This document shows, one piece after another, positions 35,001 through 44,400 of a stretch of DNA of 64,000 bases. The notes under the pieces are model-generated. The model was not told the DNA's origin and did no database searches. It saw only the letters and a program-made list of their open reading frames with translations. The translations under genes were made by a program, and so were the position numbers. Position 1 is the stretch's first letter; each line of letters opens with the position of its first letter. This stretch comes from Oasisia sp. SBJ-2009 (Eukaryota > Annelida > Polychaeta > Sabellida > Siboglinidae): the NCBI GenBank assembly GCA_964017155.1, contig OZ024856.1:37048294-37112293 (forward strand). Reading direction: 5' to 3'.

Positions 35001-38000
35001 ATGGTTTTGAGTTATTCAAGGAACACGACATTAAAAAAACTTGATAGTAAACACTGAAGTAGAAGCCAGAAATGATGCATGCAGAATAAGGTTTTTTTAT
35101 GTGGTCTGACTGCAGATTTCTGCATTCATTTCAAAGCCACAAACAAACATTTAATAATAATATGTAATCACATTTATAATGCAGTAAATGTGGCATTATA
35201 TATTCCCACCTGGTTTGTGACAGCTGAACTTCCATCCTCGTTGTCTTTGCTGTGTGGAGTGCATTGATTCGTTCCTTTGAGTAAGAAACCAAAACATCTC
35301 ATTGAAAACTTCATACTTAATTGTATGGTAACATGACTAGAAATAATGATGATCCACTAGTTTCACCTTAAGTCAGTCTACAGACTATACACTATGTGTG
35401 CCATGTACTTGTGACAACACCACAGATGTAGATCATGAATCACTCCCTAATTAGTTCAACTAATGTATTCTTTGTACATTTATGGACAATGCTCAAACTT
35501 AGGACAGAATACATCTTGAAACAAGATATAATTTGATAAATGTAAATTCAATATGAAGCGACTGTTGTATGAAGGAGAAACTTGATAACTGTTAAAGTTA
35601 CCAGTGTGTATATATATATATAAGTTAATAAAATCATTTAAAAAATAACTAATTATTACTGTAATAATAACCACATCATAATAACAATCTTATACTATTT
35701 CTGTGCCCACCAGTTCAATCTGCCACCTTCCGTAGTCCTGTTTCGTCATTTGGTGTTTGGGGTCGGAGGGAGACGAGGCAGTGAATGGTCTACTCCAGCC
35801 ACCTGGCGACTCCGTGACCTGCCACAGGAGAAAGTAGTGCAGCAAAAGATGTTCCTTTCCTCCACATTTGTATTCTACTGAACTTTGATTTTACAAAAGT
35901 AAAACATGATCATCTGCAGCAAAAAGGTAACTAAATGCAACGATGTTGTTGTTGTTCCATACAAACATAAATCTTGCTGGTTTGCTACTAAACGAACTAC
36001 ATAATTAATAGCTACATTTTAAATACAGGCATGCATATTATGATTCATAGAGCATTAAAATAATTATGATTAGTGTATAACTAAATATAAAAATACTACT
36101 TAAACTAAAAAAAAATTTTTTTTTAATTCATTGAAATAATAACTGGACTATTTTTAAGTTAAGAGCATTGAGTTGCTTTTCCGAAAATGTAGATGGCAGC
36201 ACCAACCCCTGACACTTGGATGCCTTCGTTGATGATCTCCTGCACCGTACTTCGCTTTATTTCTTCATGCAACAGTCGGTTCTCCTCTGTCACCTCCACC
36301 ACCTTCAACTTGAGGACACGCAGCTCATCCTGGAACAGTTTCACTTTCACTTCACTGGAACAGTTTCACTTTCACTTCATCTCCATCATCAACATATATT
36401 TTCTTCTTAACATATTGTGTCTTAGTTCATTTTTTTTAAATTGCTAATTATTAAATGAAACAAAACAGTATGTGTCACAAATGTATGCTATGATCTATCA
36501 CCAGCCTAGATTATGTATAATTTGGAAATGGTATTTTTAAAATTCAATCTGAAATTCTGTCTTTTCACTTATATAATTATGATTGTAGTAATAATAGTGT
36601 TCATGACTCATACTATATTGTCTTCAGCATAAAATGTGTTTATAATCTGTATGAGCTACAATTTTACATTGTAAGGAGCAAAGTAAATATAATGAATACT
36701 GCATATTTTCATGAATTTTTCTTAAAATGTTGTGCAATACTAATAAAAAGAGTAGCTCACACACCAGTTGTGTTGTGTAGGGGCAGATAGACGGGGGTTA
36801 AAGGTCACATCCTGTGTAACTTAAGGGGTTAAAGGTTACTTCCTGCCCACCTTGCAATACTTGTTCTCTGCCTCAGCCTGCACTAGGAGTGATGACTGGT
36901 GCTGGAGCAATCCCACGGTCTCCACAGGGCCCGGCACCTCCCCCCGGGGCATGGGGGGTGTTCTCATCCCTTGTATTGGTGACGGAGACATGGAATATGT
37001 CTGCATTCGTCTTGGTGAAATGGGAAGCTGAAAGATGCATTCTTCATGAATCTCAGAATTGCTTTGTATGGTTTATATCAATAGAAATTATTTCAAAGAG
37101 TAAAAGTACAGTAAATTTGAATAATGATAGCAGTGTGTGTAAAATCATCCAGATCTGTAGCTGTAACTGAGATGCTGTTGGGATGTCTTAAATAACCATA
37201 TTATACTGTCATTTAGTGAGTTACCAACTATTGGCAAATCTTAAAACTGTCAAGGATTGGTAGTTTTTAACAAATTATGTCAATACATAATATCAGTTAT
37301 TCTTCAAAATCACAATTCAATTCGGAGGTGGGTGAAACCAAACTTTCTATTTATTACCTAATAAAGTACACTTTAAAAAATTCAGTACACACTTTGACTA
37401 TGTGCAGTAACAGCATTTTATATCCGACTGACGGTGACAGAAGCGTAGCAAACTACCATAGGTTTCTGTAATCGAAACTGCATATTTTGTGTAGAAATCT
37501 ACCCACAAGTTAGTCTGAGTACTCGGAGAACCTGGACTTACACTGGCTGCAAACTGGACCACCTTTGGTTCCTCTGGTTCGTGTTTCTCCAGCATAGTCC
37601 TGAGTCTGTTGACTGCGGCGCCGTAGGTGTAGTCGCAGTGTTCGGTGTTGCGTGACGATTGCCACATGGTTGACTGGTCAGCAGACCCTGGCCGTGGCCG
37701 GCGCGCCCGCCTGCTGGGATAAAGCACGGGCTGATCCTCCAATGTGTGACGACGTAAGTCACGCAGACTCTCTGTTGCACGGCCTGGCAATGAAACACAC
37801 CAGTTTAACAGCTGAGAGAAATGGTTTGTCGCTGACTGGTAAAGTATTTCTGTCACATGAAATATAACATGAAACTACCGGGTCGTCTGCATCAGTCTTG
37901 CCTTATGTTTAACAGTAATTATAATCTTTGAGCTTCATAACGAGTCACGACATTTTGAGAGTGCTATGATAAATTGCTAAATATATTTAAAAAAATTATA

Positions 38001-38797
38001 CCTGGACTTGTAGCATAATGAGTTAGATCCACTAATTGATTGTCTTTTAATTACAATAATATAGAACTGTTACATGGCGATGAATTCTGATCACCAAGGT
38101 GTACAGTATCCTCAATCACGAATTCATAACAACTGTGAAAAATGATGCAGAAGTGACAGCTACTACGCACACTGCAGATCAATTAAAGCACGGTCTACTC
38201 AAGTCTTGGCACTTGGGTTCCCAACACCCAAGTATTCAATGCTGTGGAGCAATACTGAAACGGATACCATACTGAAATGACTGTTCGTGTCTGTGTTATC
38301 ACATCATATACATGTACGCGTGTACAAGCTACCTCTTGGTACACTGGGTAACCATGACACTACTGCCTGACTGTGACACAGACAGCTGTCATTGCTTGGC
38401 TTAATGCTTGATCCTCTGAGGCTTAGCCTTCAAAACCAATGCCATTGTCAGACTCAGAGTGACTGGCTAATTTATAATTTTCCCAGCCTGACAACATCGA
38501 AGTTATTGACACTCACATCAGTTCATATCCCAGTTGCATAAGTGGAATTTATTAAGGCATAGGCACACCAACGCATGCACTTAATATATATTAATCTGTA
38601 TTGAAATTACGCTACTAAACTCCTGACAATCAAGCGCGAACAATACATAAATTTGAGCCAAAACGCCGACAAGATTCAACAAGTCCATTGATTTTCTCTA
38701 TAAAGTTCTTGAATTTATGCTTAATGCAACACTTTTTACATATACCTCGGACCGCTCGTTGATACTGTATCAAGGAGTCATCCAAATCGTTGTCCAT
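22619..38797 (-). CDS. SDCCAG8: SDCCAG8 orthologue, centrosomal/ciliary coiled-coil protein (16 coding exons)
   Basis: Coding exons in transcript order: 38746-38797, 37542-37783, 36851-37027, 36216-36329, 35711-35818, 35210-35274, 34642-34839, 33803-33941, 33182-33334, 31304-31438, 30454-30570, 29905-30033, 29268-29400, 28661-28778, 28054-28228, 22619-22942. They join to 2379 nt (792 residues; human about 713). Recognisable blocks are QYQRAVR near the start, AVNRLRTMLEK, GGLCIKCAQNEAVL, RERDELVTELTSVR with EEDAYQQVKRSVEM, LTSQTSIVQKLQEECR, and QHGHLQEKMRERLRQLD. All match vertebrate SDCCAG8 in order. The rest is heptad coiled coil. In vertebrates the protein sits at centrosomes and ciliary basal bodies, and its loss causes a nephronophthisis/Bardet-Biedl-type ciliopathy. 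Oddities are a C-terminal extension, splice-site arrays at exons 9 and 16, a relic exon 8 copy and an intronic retrotransposon fragment. Confidence 0.95.
22943..27657 (-). repeat. 59/62-bp minisatellite of SDCCAG8 exon 16 splice-acceptor copies, about 79 units
   Basis: The first six or so units (22943-23290) are 62 bp and nearly identical to the exon 16 start plus its acceptor. A diverged zone follows (23290-23760), then about 66 homogeneous 59-bp units to 27657. On the minus strand each homogeneous unit reads tcccttctccatag then atctccaagctgctgag: a pyrimidine tract, an AG acceptor and an exon-like start. The array fills about 92% of the last intron. Open frames on both strands here are by-products. 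Confidence 0.95.
28054..28228 (-). CDS. SDCCAG8: SDCCAG8 coding exon 15
   Basis: Encodes RDNKHLKSQNIQQRTRLERA and continues through QHGHLQEKMRERLRQLDAHA. The second block closely matches human QHGRVHETMKQRLRQLDKH. Phase 2 in, phase 0 out (CAG|GTAAAG). Confidence 0.97.
28229..28660 (-). other. SDCCAG8 intron 14
   Basis: AT-rich intron sequence. It contains a 15-bp inverted repeat at 28402-28437 and nothing else recognisable. Confidence 0.6.
28402..28437. repeat. Inverted repeat, 15-bp arms, 6-base spacer
   Basis: tgtaactgtgtgcag and ctgcatacagttaca are inverted copies with one G/T mismatch, flanking ttaaag. It could form a hairpin in the SDCCAG8 pre-mRNA. No target-site duplication or mobile element end is evident. 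Confidence 0.7.
28661..28778 (-). CDS. SDCCAG8: SDCCAG8 coding exon 14
   Basis: Encodes QAVSELEEMLTSQTSIVQKL and QEECRLLAGQLEDV. It aligns with human LLLTSQNTFLTKLKEECCTLAKKLEQ. Phase 1 in, phase 2 out; acceptor tgttgtgcag. Confidence 0.95.
28942..29021. repeat. (AGCC)n microsatellite, about 20 copies
   Basis: Perfect tetranucleotide repeat in SDCCAG8 intron 13, following a pyrimidine-rich stretch at 28855-28940. Confidence 0.97.
29268..29400 (-). CDS. SDCCAG8: SDCCAG8 coding exon 13
   Basis: Encodes LHLAKLSKETIELTRGDDLK and continues to QREQQLNTMIETLENRH. Human has LHLTRQEKDSIQQ and QREQELTQKIQQME here. Phase 0 in, phase 1 out (CATC|GTATGT). A run of C/G bases (29435-29462) lies in the acceptor's upstream region. 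Confidence 0.93.
29905..30033 (-). CDS. SDCCAG8: SDCCAG8 coding exon 12
   Basis: Encodes ERSRLRTEGENLRRRLTQAE and continues to KEQCVLLANNVQELERE, with a heptad coiled-coil pattern. Acceptor ttgcctcgtag, donor GAG|GTGGGA, phase 0 to 0. Confidence 0.9.
30085..30290 (-). mobile_element. SINE fragment, minus strand
   Basis: Read on the minus strand it shows, in order, ctccagttca, taatacctggctatag-like sequence (ctacctggctatagatagt), gcgtattaattg, ggtttgtcagggagtaaagt and gtaaag. This matches the body of the SINE at 40052-40400. The tRNA-like head is missing. It sits in SDCCAG8 intron 11, just upstream of exon 12 in transcript order. Confidence 0.75.
30454..30570 (-). CDS. SDCCAG8: SDCCAG8 coding exon 11
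   Basis: Encodes ATDSMKMSMTHATIERNAAM and continues to KLHKKASLMEKELEQ. Coiled coil; phase 0 to 0; acceptor tgtttttgcag, donor CAG|GTATGT. Confidence 0.9.
30571..31303 (-). other. SDCCAG8 intron 10
   Basis: AT-rich intron sequence. The plus-strand open frame at 30791-31105 has no recognisable content. Nothing else was seen. Confidence 0.55.
31304..31438 (-). CDS. SDCCAG8: SDCCAG8 coding exon 10
   Basis: Encodes MKELTEQLVESQTQLERVTR and continues DKISLMSELH to DSSDMDYGK. Human has LEAQVEKVTKEKISAINQLEEI...REMDVTK. Phase 0 to 0. Confidence 0.95.
31439..32030 (-). other. SDCCAG8 intron 9, non-repetitive part
   Basis: AT-rich intron sequence between exon 10 and the 29-bp array. Nothing was recognised. 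Confidence 0.6.
32031..33203 (-). repeat. 29-bp minisatellite of SDCCAG8 exon 9 splice-donor copies, about 40 units
   Basis: On the minus strand each unit contains aactgggcaccaag followed by gtgggtggaggg. The first part is the end of exon 9 and GTGGGT is its 5' splice site. The unit is largely stop-free in all frames, and 29 is not a multiple of 3, which creates the long false open frames on both strands. The last unit (33182-33203) is the exon itself. Confidence 0.97.
33182..33334 (-). CDS. SDCCAG8: SDCCAG8 coding exon 9
   Basis: Encodes ALVQREQLKEELVNMQQRVE and continues to TAAERAELGTK. Splicing at the first donor (AAG|GTGGGT) gives ELGTK-MKEL, aligned with human YMGSK-M. That supports the exon-proximal donor as the ancestral one. 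Phase 0 to 0. The exon reads on openly into the array until a stop at 32768. Confidence 0.93.
33650..33720 (-). pseudogene. Relic duplicate of SDCCAG8 exon 8
   Basis: On the minus strand it reads GNVYQQGKKSVEMVKQIH, followed by GTGAGG. This is clearly related to the DAYQQVKRSVEMVEQAQ part of exon 8, about 150 bp away. The 5' half is unrecognisable and the acceptor is not obvious, so a decayed tandem exon duplicate is more likely than an alternative exon. Confidence 0.75.
33803..33941 (-). CDS. SDCCAG8: SDCCAG8 coding exon 8
   Basis: Encodes ERDELVTELTSVRAKYEDVK and VREEDAYQQVKRSVEMVEQA. Human has ERDDLMSALVSVRSSLADTQQREASAYEQVKQVL. Phase 2 in, phase 0 out (CAG|GTAGGA). Confidence 0.97.
33944..33957. 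promoter_or_regulatory. RFX X-box-like palindrome at the exon 8 acceptor
   Basis: GTCGCCATGGCAAC differs by one base from the symmetric RFX X-box GTTGCCATGGCAAC, known upstream of many ciliary genes. Here it lies inside the gene, overlapping the exon 8 acceptor CAG. It could be a coincidence or an internal regulatory site. Confidence 0.3.
34205..34570 (-). mobile_element. Decayed non-LTR retrotransposon, reverse transcriptase fragment
   Basis: On the minus strand the motifs appear in order: TGSPQGCVLSPLL (RT block), LYYTND, KFSDDTSL (catalytic-centre-like), then after a frame change FVQWCDKSYLCLN, KTKDM and FRK. These are the conserved RT fingers, palm and thumb-side motifs of CR1/L2/Rex-type LINEs. 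It is only about 365 bp, frameshifted near 34360 and truncated at both ends. It lies in SDCCAG8 intron 7 in the sense orientation. Confidence 0.85.
34642..34839 (-). CDS. SDCCAG8: SDCCAG8 coding exon 7 (conserved LCIKCAQ motif)
   Basis: Encodes EELQTSQKEVDELRGKLRMQ and later SLAGGLCIKCAQNEAVLA. The GGLC-KCAQ-EAVL block is the most diagnostic match to vertebrate SDCCAG8. Phase 2 in, phase 2 out. Confidence 0.98.
34840..35209 (-). other. SDCCAG8 intron 6
   Basis: AT-rich intron sequence with nothing recognisable. Confidence 0.6.
35210..35274 (-). CDS. SDCCAG8: SDCCAG8 coding exon 6
   Basis: Encodes ERINALHTAKTTRMEVQLSQ. It is 65 nt, phase 0 in and phase 2 out (ACCAG|GTGGGA). The acceptor ttcttactcaaag is somewhat weak, but the frame joins both neighbours. 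Confidence 0.8.
35275..35710 (-). other. SDCCAG8 intron 5
   Basis: AT-rich intron sequence; a short TA run lies near 35613. Nothing else was recognised. Confidence 0.6.
35711..35818 (-). CDS. SDCCAG8: SDCCAG8 coding exon 5
   Basis: Encodes VTESPGGWSRPFTASSPSDP and ends DYGRWQIEL. It corresponds to the human linker around SGVGETSKRPFS. Phase 0 to 0; acceptor cctgtggcag, donor CTG|GTGGGC. Confidence 0.85.
36216..36329 (-). CDS. SDCCAG8: SDCCAG8 coding exon 4
   Basis: Encodes DELRVLKLKVVEVTEENRLL and HEEIKRSTVQEIINEGIQ, similar to human EELSGMKNKIQVVVLENEGLQ. The donor is either CAA|GTGTCA (used here) or GGG|GTTGGT nine bases further; both keep phase 0. The acceptor lies in a 25-bp tandem duplication. 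Confidence 0.85.
36330..36850 (-). other. SDCCAG8 intron 3
   Basis: AT-rich intron sequence. It contains the duplicated acceptor segment next to exon 4 (36330-36379) and nothing else recognisable. Confidence 0.6.
36851..37027 (-). CDS. SDCCAG8: SDCCAG8 coding exon 3
   Basis: Encodes LPISPRRMQTYSMSPSPIQG and ends LLVQAEAENKYCK, aligned with human VSPSRRRKMSPL...LEAEVKFCK. Phase 0 to 0; acceptor catctttcag, donor AAG|GTGGGC. Confidence 0.9.
37028..37541 (-). other. SDCCAG8 intron 2
   Basis: AT-rich intron sequence with nothing recognisable. Confidence 0.6.
37542..37783 (-). CDS. SDCCAG8: SDCCAG8 coding exon 2
   Basis: Encodes RATESLRDLRRHTLEDQPVL and later YGAAVNRLRTMLEKHEPEEP, aligned with human HAVNQLKDLLRQQADKESE. 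Phase 1 in, phase 0 out (AGT|GTAAGT). Confidence 0.95.
37784..38745 (-). other. SDCCAG8 intron 1
   Basis: Intron of about 960 bp. No open frame, RNA gene or recognised mobile element was seen. Confidence 0.6.
38746..38797 (-). CDS. SDCCAG8: SDCCAG8 coding exon 1 (start codon)
   Basis: Encodes MDNDLDDSLIQYQRAVR plus one base of the next codon; human reads ILGQYQRSLRE. Donor CGAG|GTATAT. The start is set by the match to the vertebrate N-terminus and the upstream promoter-like sequence. Confidence 0.92.
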
Positions 38798-38884
38798 TTT
38801 ATGTTCGGAGAGACTACATTATGGGATTAGCATTAAATCAGTATTTATCTTTCTAAGATTCCATTCTGTTCAAACATTCCCGTC

Positions 38885-39095
38885 CTTCTTACCGGAAACC
38901 GGTTTGTTTACATAAACGCGCATGCGCTTGTAAAATACACCAATGATATCACGAAACATTATTTTCTGCGCACATTTCGAGCTGATCCGGTAACTTTCGA
39001 GGGAGTGTGGTGTTTTGTAAAGTTTGTTTCAGGTCACCAATGTATCACAACAGCGATCTGATGTGTAACTCGGATTGATCGTGTCACACAGGATG
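38885..39095. promoter_or_regulatory. Probable divergent promoter between SDCCAG8 and a plus-strand transcript
   Basis: GCGCATGCGC at 38918-38927 is the perfect NRF1 palindrome. ACCGGAAACCGGTTT at 38891-38905 contains an ETS-like ACCGGAA and a Grainyhead-like AACCGGTT. The sites lie 90-130 bp upstream of the SDCCAG8 start codon. A GATG|GTAGGT donor at 39095 on the plus strand could end a 5' UTR exon of the next gene. The direction on the plus side is inference. Confidence 0.5.
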
Positions 39096-40051
39096 GTAGG
39101 TTTTTGCAGTTATTCCAACTCGTGAAGGGTTGCTGTCGATCCAAGACAATCTGTGAAAATCGCCTTGCGTGGCGTAGGCTAAGCCATGGCGCCCTAGTTG
39201 CAGACGATGCGGGACTTCCTATTTACTATTATACGGCTATAATCATCTGTTGATTATTCTGTCGAAAGGTTATGCTGCATTTCAAACACCTCGTGTATAC
39301 TCCTGCGTGACTCAGTTGCATAATTTTACAAGAGATAAACTTGGAGACTCGTGAACTTCAGTTCCCTAACTCGTGTTACAACTTACGCCGAAGTTACGAT
39401 TCTAACGAGCACTTTCGCTGGAGTTTCGAACGCAGCAATGGAGCTATTAGTATTACTACCGGTAGCTCCATAATTCAGTGTCATCACAGACGTATTTGTA
39501 TAACGAAAATGGTGTGTTTTAGAGCACTTTTGAACACCAACACACTTGCACCAGTCCACGTCACCGCGCAGCTATGAAAATAAACTTTTAATTTATAAAC
39601 TTGTAGATTTTAAGTTAAGAGACTAAAAAGTAGATAAGTTAGAACTTATATATTGTAGTATCCATAGGTCTGCACAAAGCTTTACACTTCCTGGCAGACG
39701 AGTTCAGTTGAACATCCTTGCCCAGAGTTCGACACGGTAGCATAGCAGTGTTTGCTGTATGATGAGCGAGGTGGGCCACCTCGCTGTTTTTCTGAGCAAT
39801 CTCGCTCGAAATATGCCAGAATTGTCACCTCATAGCTATTTCATGTTTACATGTTGCTACCTTGTAATTATGTATTTGTTTCATATCTATTTCTCAGTGA
39901 ATAGGTTAAAGCACCCATCAGAATGAACCATTTTGAAGGTAGTTTTAAGAATAGTTCTAGGTAGTCATACCCCCTGAGTCACATAGTGCACATCACATAT
40001 TCGGTGCTCAGTGGGCCCATCCTACCATCTTGCACATGTTTACTCAGGGGA
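39096..40051. other. Region between the divergent promoter and the 41.3 kb exon, mostly unassigned
   Basis: A minus-strand SINE tail fragment lies at about 39630-39725 (reverse complement reads gaactcgtctgccaggaagt then gtaaagc). The open frame 39341-39577 has no recognisable content. No other feature was found. Confidence 0.5.
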
Positions 40052-40400
40052 AACACTGGCATGCATACGCAGTGGCTCAGGGGTAGAGCTTCGGACTCTC
40101 GACTACGAGAACCCGGGTTCGAATCCTGGCTGCAGCGTTAAAACCTTGGGCAAGTTTTTTCACTCTACATTGCTCCAGTTCACTCAGCTGAATTAAATGA
40201 GTACCTGGCTATAGACAGTGGTGGATATGTGTACGAGCAGCCTTCGCGCATTAATTGTAGCATATGGCTGGATGCTTCCCAGAGAAGCCGAGATGGTGTC
40301 TTGAGTGAACAGGTCTGTCAGGGAAGTAAAGTGTAAAGTGCTTTGAGCGGTCGCGAGGATTGGATATTGCGCTATATAAGAACTGCCTTTACTTTACATA
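40052..40400 (+). mobile_element. tRNA-derived SINE, nearly full length
   Basis: The head has an A-box-like gtggctcaggggtagagc and a B box gggttcgaatcctgg, as in tRNA-derived SINE promoters. It is followed by a conserved body (ccttgggcaag, cactctacattgctccagtt, gagtacctggctatagacag, gcgcattaattg) and the tail gatattgcgctatataagaa. Related copies occur at 30085, 39630, 46490, 49650 and 53045. It is not a functional tRNA gene because the cloverleaf stems do not pair. Confidence 0.85.
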
Positions 40401-41308
40401 CGATTTGAACCCCTGTTCTTTAGATTTAGAGTGTAATAGTCTGTTCATTGCGCTATACAACTTCATATGAAACATAAAAGAAAGAATACCACAACCGGTA
40501 ATAATGTGACCAGTTTGTTGTAACTACTGGAGCAAACTATGTATTCTAAACAGTTTGTCATGCATTTTCAGTAATAGTGTTGGCAGTGTAACATCAGAAA
40601 ACATTATGTCAGTTGGTATATTTTCAAATAGTAATATGAGTATCGGTATCTTATAAACAAAACATAGCATAGATGTACTCAAATTTTATTTTTATTTCTA
40701 GTCCTTCCTTTACATTGTTTCATAGACACAGATATGTTAAAAAATAAAAATAAATTTATGCAAACTACTTTGTACCGCAAGAAGATAAAGATATTCATCA
40801 ATTCTGATGATATCAGCCAGTAGCTATCAACTGCCCCAACCTGGTTCGACTGATTGACAACCTGTCAGTCAGGCCATAATAGCTGGCTGTGTTATTAACT
40901 ACGGCCTTGCAGGTTGTTAGCAATCTGCCAGTGACTGTGAAGTGTATCAGTTGTTGATATTGTTAATGTTATGGTAGACTGTAGCTGTAGAACAGTGTGG
41001 TCTGGATGACTCAGACTGGACCATTCACACGGCCGTAAGTTGAGACGTTACAGATCGTGAAGCAGATCATATGTGGACATTTGTAATAGCAAGCGGTGAA
41101 CAGATCAGATCAGTGAATATCTCCAGGAGAAACACAGAAACTTGTATTTGGTGTACAGGAAAAAAATATAAGTATTTTACTGGTAGAAGAAACACAGATG
41201 TATATATTTGGTTTACAGGAGGAAAATAGAAGCGTGTGACCAAGATGGAACTGAAAGTGGCACGCTGTCTTTAACCATCATGGGCTGTTGGTTGTCTGTC
41301 TGTCGCAG
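40401..41308. other. Unassigned AT-rich sequence
   Basis: No gene seen. A diverged direct duplication of about 70 bp (gaaacacagaaacttgtatt / gaaacacagatgtatatatt, each followed by tggt-tacagga) occurs at 41130-41222. Confidence 0.5.
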
Positions 41309-41345
41309 CAAAATCACCCTGCACAGTAGGATGTAAACAGCAGAC

Positions 41346-41408
41346 ATGTCGGCAGACACGGACCGTGACAAACCACCTTCAACTAACCTGTGTCATGGCA
41401 CTGGCGAG
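41346..41408 (+). CDS. Acidic-repeat gene exon 1 (start codon)
   Basis: ATG in context gacATGt, with an in-frame TAA just upstream (41334). 21 codons, then GAG|GTAGGT. A gtctgtctgtcgcag acceptor at 41308 suggests the exon begins at 41309 with a short 5' UTR. Confidence 0.55.
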
Positions 41409-44400
41409 GTAGGTTATCAAAGTGTTCAGATGTAATATTTAGTCTCGTGCTAATACCATTTAAGTCCAAAACTGTGCTTTGGTTTTCTATTAGTTTCATT
41501 GGGTATTTGGAGTATTATATTAATCAGTCAAGCTCTAGAAGATGTGTCGTATTGGCAACATTTGCAAAGTGTATATCTGGAATGTTAGAAGGTATTCACT
41601 AAAACTTAAACAAAGTTAAATTTTGTGTCATGCACAAACTATTTGATGGAGAGATCTATACACAAGTATCTTGTAAACTCTTTCAAGGGCAGTAATAGCT
41701 GTAGTGTATTTGTTCAACTCTGAGTCATTTGTTCAACTCTGAGTTTTTTGCATGGATATTAAAGCACAGTATATAGACAATCTGGATGTAAAAATGTGTT
41801 GCTAAAATAATAATTTGTAATTGTTTTAAACACTCAGGGAAGTCCTGTGAAAATAAAATGATCGTGGTTGTAGATTTGTGGTGGAGGTAGTGGTGATGTT
41901 ATGTTGTGGTAATGAGGTTATGTGGTAATGGTGGTGGTAAAGTTGTGTGTTGTTGGTGGTGATGTTATGTGGTGGTGGTAGTGAGGTGTGGTGTTAAGGT
42001 TGTTGTGGACTTGTGGTACTGGTGTGGTAGTTGTGGTATCAGAAGTTATGTAGTGGTAGTGATGATAGTGGCTGGTGTGTGGTAGCATTGGTGAGGTAAT
42101 GTGATGGTGAGGTTGTATTGGTGAGGTAATGTAGTGCTGCTTGTGAGGTAATGTAGTGCTGCTTGTGAGGTTACGTCGTGGTGTTGTTGGTCAAGGTACT
42201 GTGGTGGTGCTGGTGAGGTTGTGTGCTAGTCTTGGTGAGGTGATGTTGCTGGTGAGGTGTGCTAACGTTGATGACTGAGGTTATGTCCCAATGTGGTAGT
42301 GGTGAAGTGGTGTGGTTGTGGTCAATGTGGTGTTGCTGTGGTCAGGTGTCATGTGGTGTGGGAGACCTTGATTTTAGAAATGGTCCAATGAATCACACCG
42401 TCTCACATCGAGAGGAACTCACAGAGAACACTTTGAAGTACATTTATAATAATTATAATAACACACTTGAACCAAGCGTTTGTGTGACAAGAGCTTTTTC
42501 TATACCTGCTGACACAATGAATAAAACCAGCCCTAAACACATTACCTCCAGTCAGTGCGTTATACTAAAGAAACAGGGTCATGTGTCAGTCTGTGACACA
42601 CAATGGATGTCACATATAACAGTAACCCATGTTTGCAGCTGCATGGGAAAAAGTTAACAACAATATTAGCCCTAACAGTACCTCATTAAAGGTCTCTTTT
42701 TATGGTGACTTGTTAAAAAAGGGGTAAATTGAATGAGGGTGCATTCAGTGTGCCTTGATGACTGTATGATACTGTTGTCACCTGAAACTAATGAGCAAAG
42801 CGAGGTACTAACAGTCTCGTTGTTCACTCGCTCATTTTACCTGCACTCTGAAAAAATGTGCTGGAAATATCTATTCTAAGATTATATGCTAAAACTTAAG
42901 GTTTGTTATAGGAAACATAATTGACACAAGTGTGAGTGTGTAGCATTGGTGGGCTGTTGTGTGGCTGGATTCTCACTGGGTGGTGTGTAGATAAACACAA
43001 ACATTCACACTGATAAATAAGCCAAATAGTCCACTATTTACTACTCAATCCAATATGTAATTACTGTATTTACTTTGCATAGCACTAAACATGTGAACGT
43101 TTTCAACTGGTAGTCATATCATATGTGATGAAATGACAGCATTTAATTGGTGATCAGTCATGTTGTGATCGAGCTGCTGCCATGCGACCTTCCCAGCAGC
43201 CAATGGGGCATGACCGATACCTTTCACCTGTCACTGAATGGTTGTGAGTGTTCCCTCTGCGATAGCGCCCAGGTGAACACAATCAATACTTGTGCATGAC
43301 GCATCTGTTTATATGCATCGGAATAGCTGATGAGCCTCCTGACTATTGATACCAACTTCCAGGGGATCGGTTAAACCTTCTTCTTACGTAGCTGGTCTCA
43401 CAGGAAGTATTTAATGATGACAGTGTAATGAGATGGACCATGGTCAGATTGTCAGTCAGTCTCTGTGTGTTACATCTCCAAGTGAGAGATAGATCGGTAC
43501 GGAGGCTGCTTAGCCATGGCTGGGCTTCAGCAGGAAGTCAGCCTGTTGTTCCGTCATGCTCAGTTGAAGTTGCAGTTTCGTTTATGTCCACAGGACATCT
43601 GGGTGGACCTACTGGACACTGGGGAGGCTGAAGAGGTCAAGGTCGAAGAACAAGAGGATCCTGCAGAGGTCAAGGTCAGGGAACATGGGGAAGATGGCAC
43701 AGATGAACTGGTCCAGGAAGATGACATTGTTGGAAATAGGGACAGAAGTATGGGTAATGAGGATCTGAGTGTCATCAGTTGTGCTGACGAAATGCTGACG
43801 CCCACGAGTGAAGCTGACGTAGGTGGTGCAGACATTAGTTGTTCTGACTTTGAGGTTCTTCTTGTTGATGCTGATGTCAGCAATGCTGATGTAGAAGAGG
43901 CCACTACTGCAGCATCTGTCACCAAATGTGCTGACATAGATGACACTGCCACCGATGATGCTGACAGAAATGAAACTGTTTTTGTATCATGCTTCAACAA
44001 AGTTGCTGTCATCAAAGATGTTGACTTGGATGGAGCTGTAAATCTGTCATCTGTCGTCAGAAATGCTGACACAGATGACACTGCTACTGCGTCATCTGTC
44101 ACCAAAGCTATTGACGTGGATGAAACTGTCACTATGTCATCAGTCAACAATGATGCTGAAACAAATGATGTTGACATAAAAAATGCTGATATAGATGAAG
44201 CTGTCAATAGGTCATGTGTCACCAAAGCGACTGACACAAATGATGCTGACACCAAAGATGCTGACTTAAATGAAGCTGTCACCATGTCATATATCACCAA
44301 AGCAACTGACACAGATGATGCTGACATCAAAGATGGTGACTTAGATGACAATGCCACTATGTCTTCAGTCACCATTGAGGCTAACACAGATGATGCCAAC

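Noticed and set aside
40060..40135. A functional tRNA gene
   Set aside because: A and B boxes are present, but acceptor and anticodon stems do not pair and the same head recurs with a shared SINE body elsewhere.
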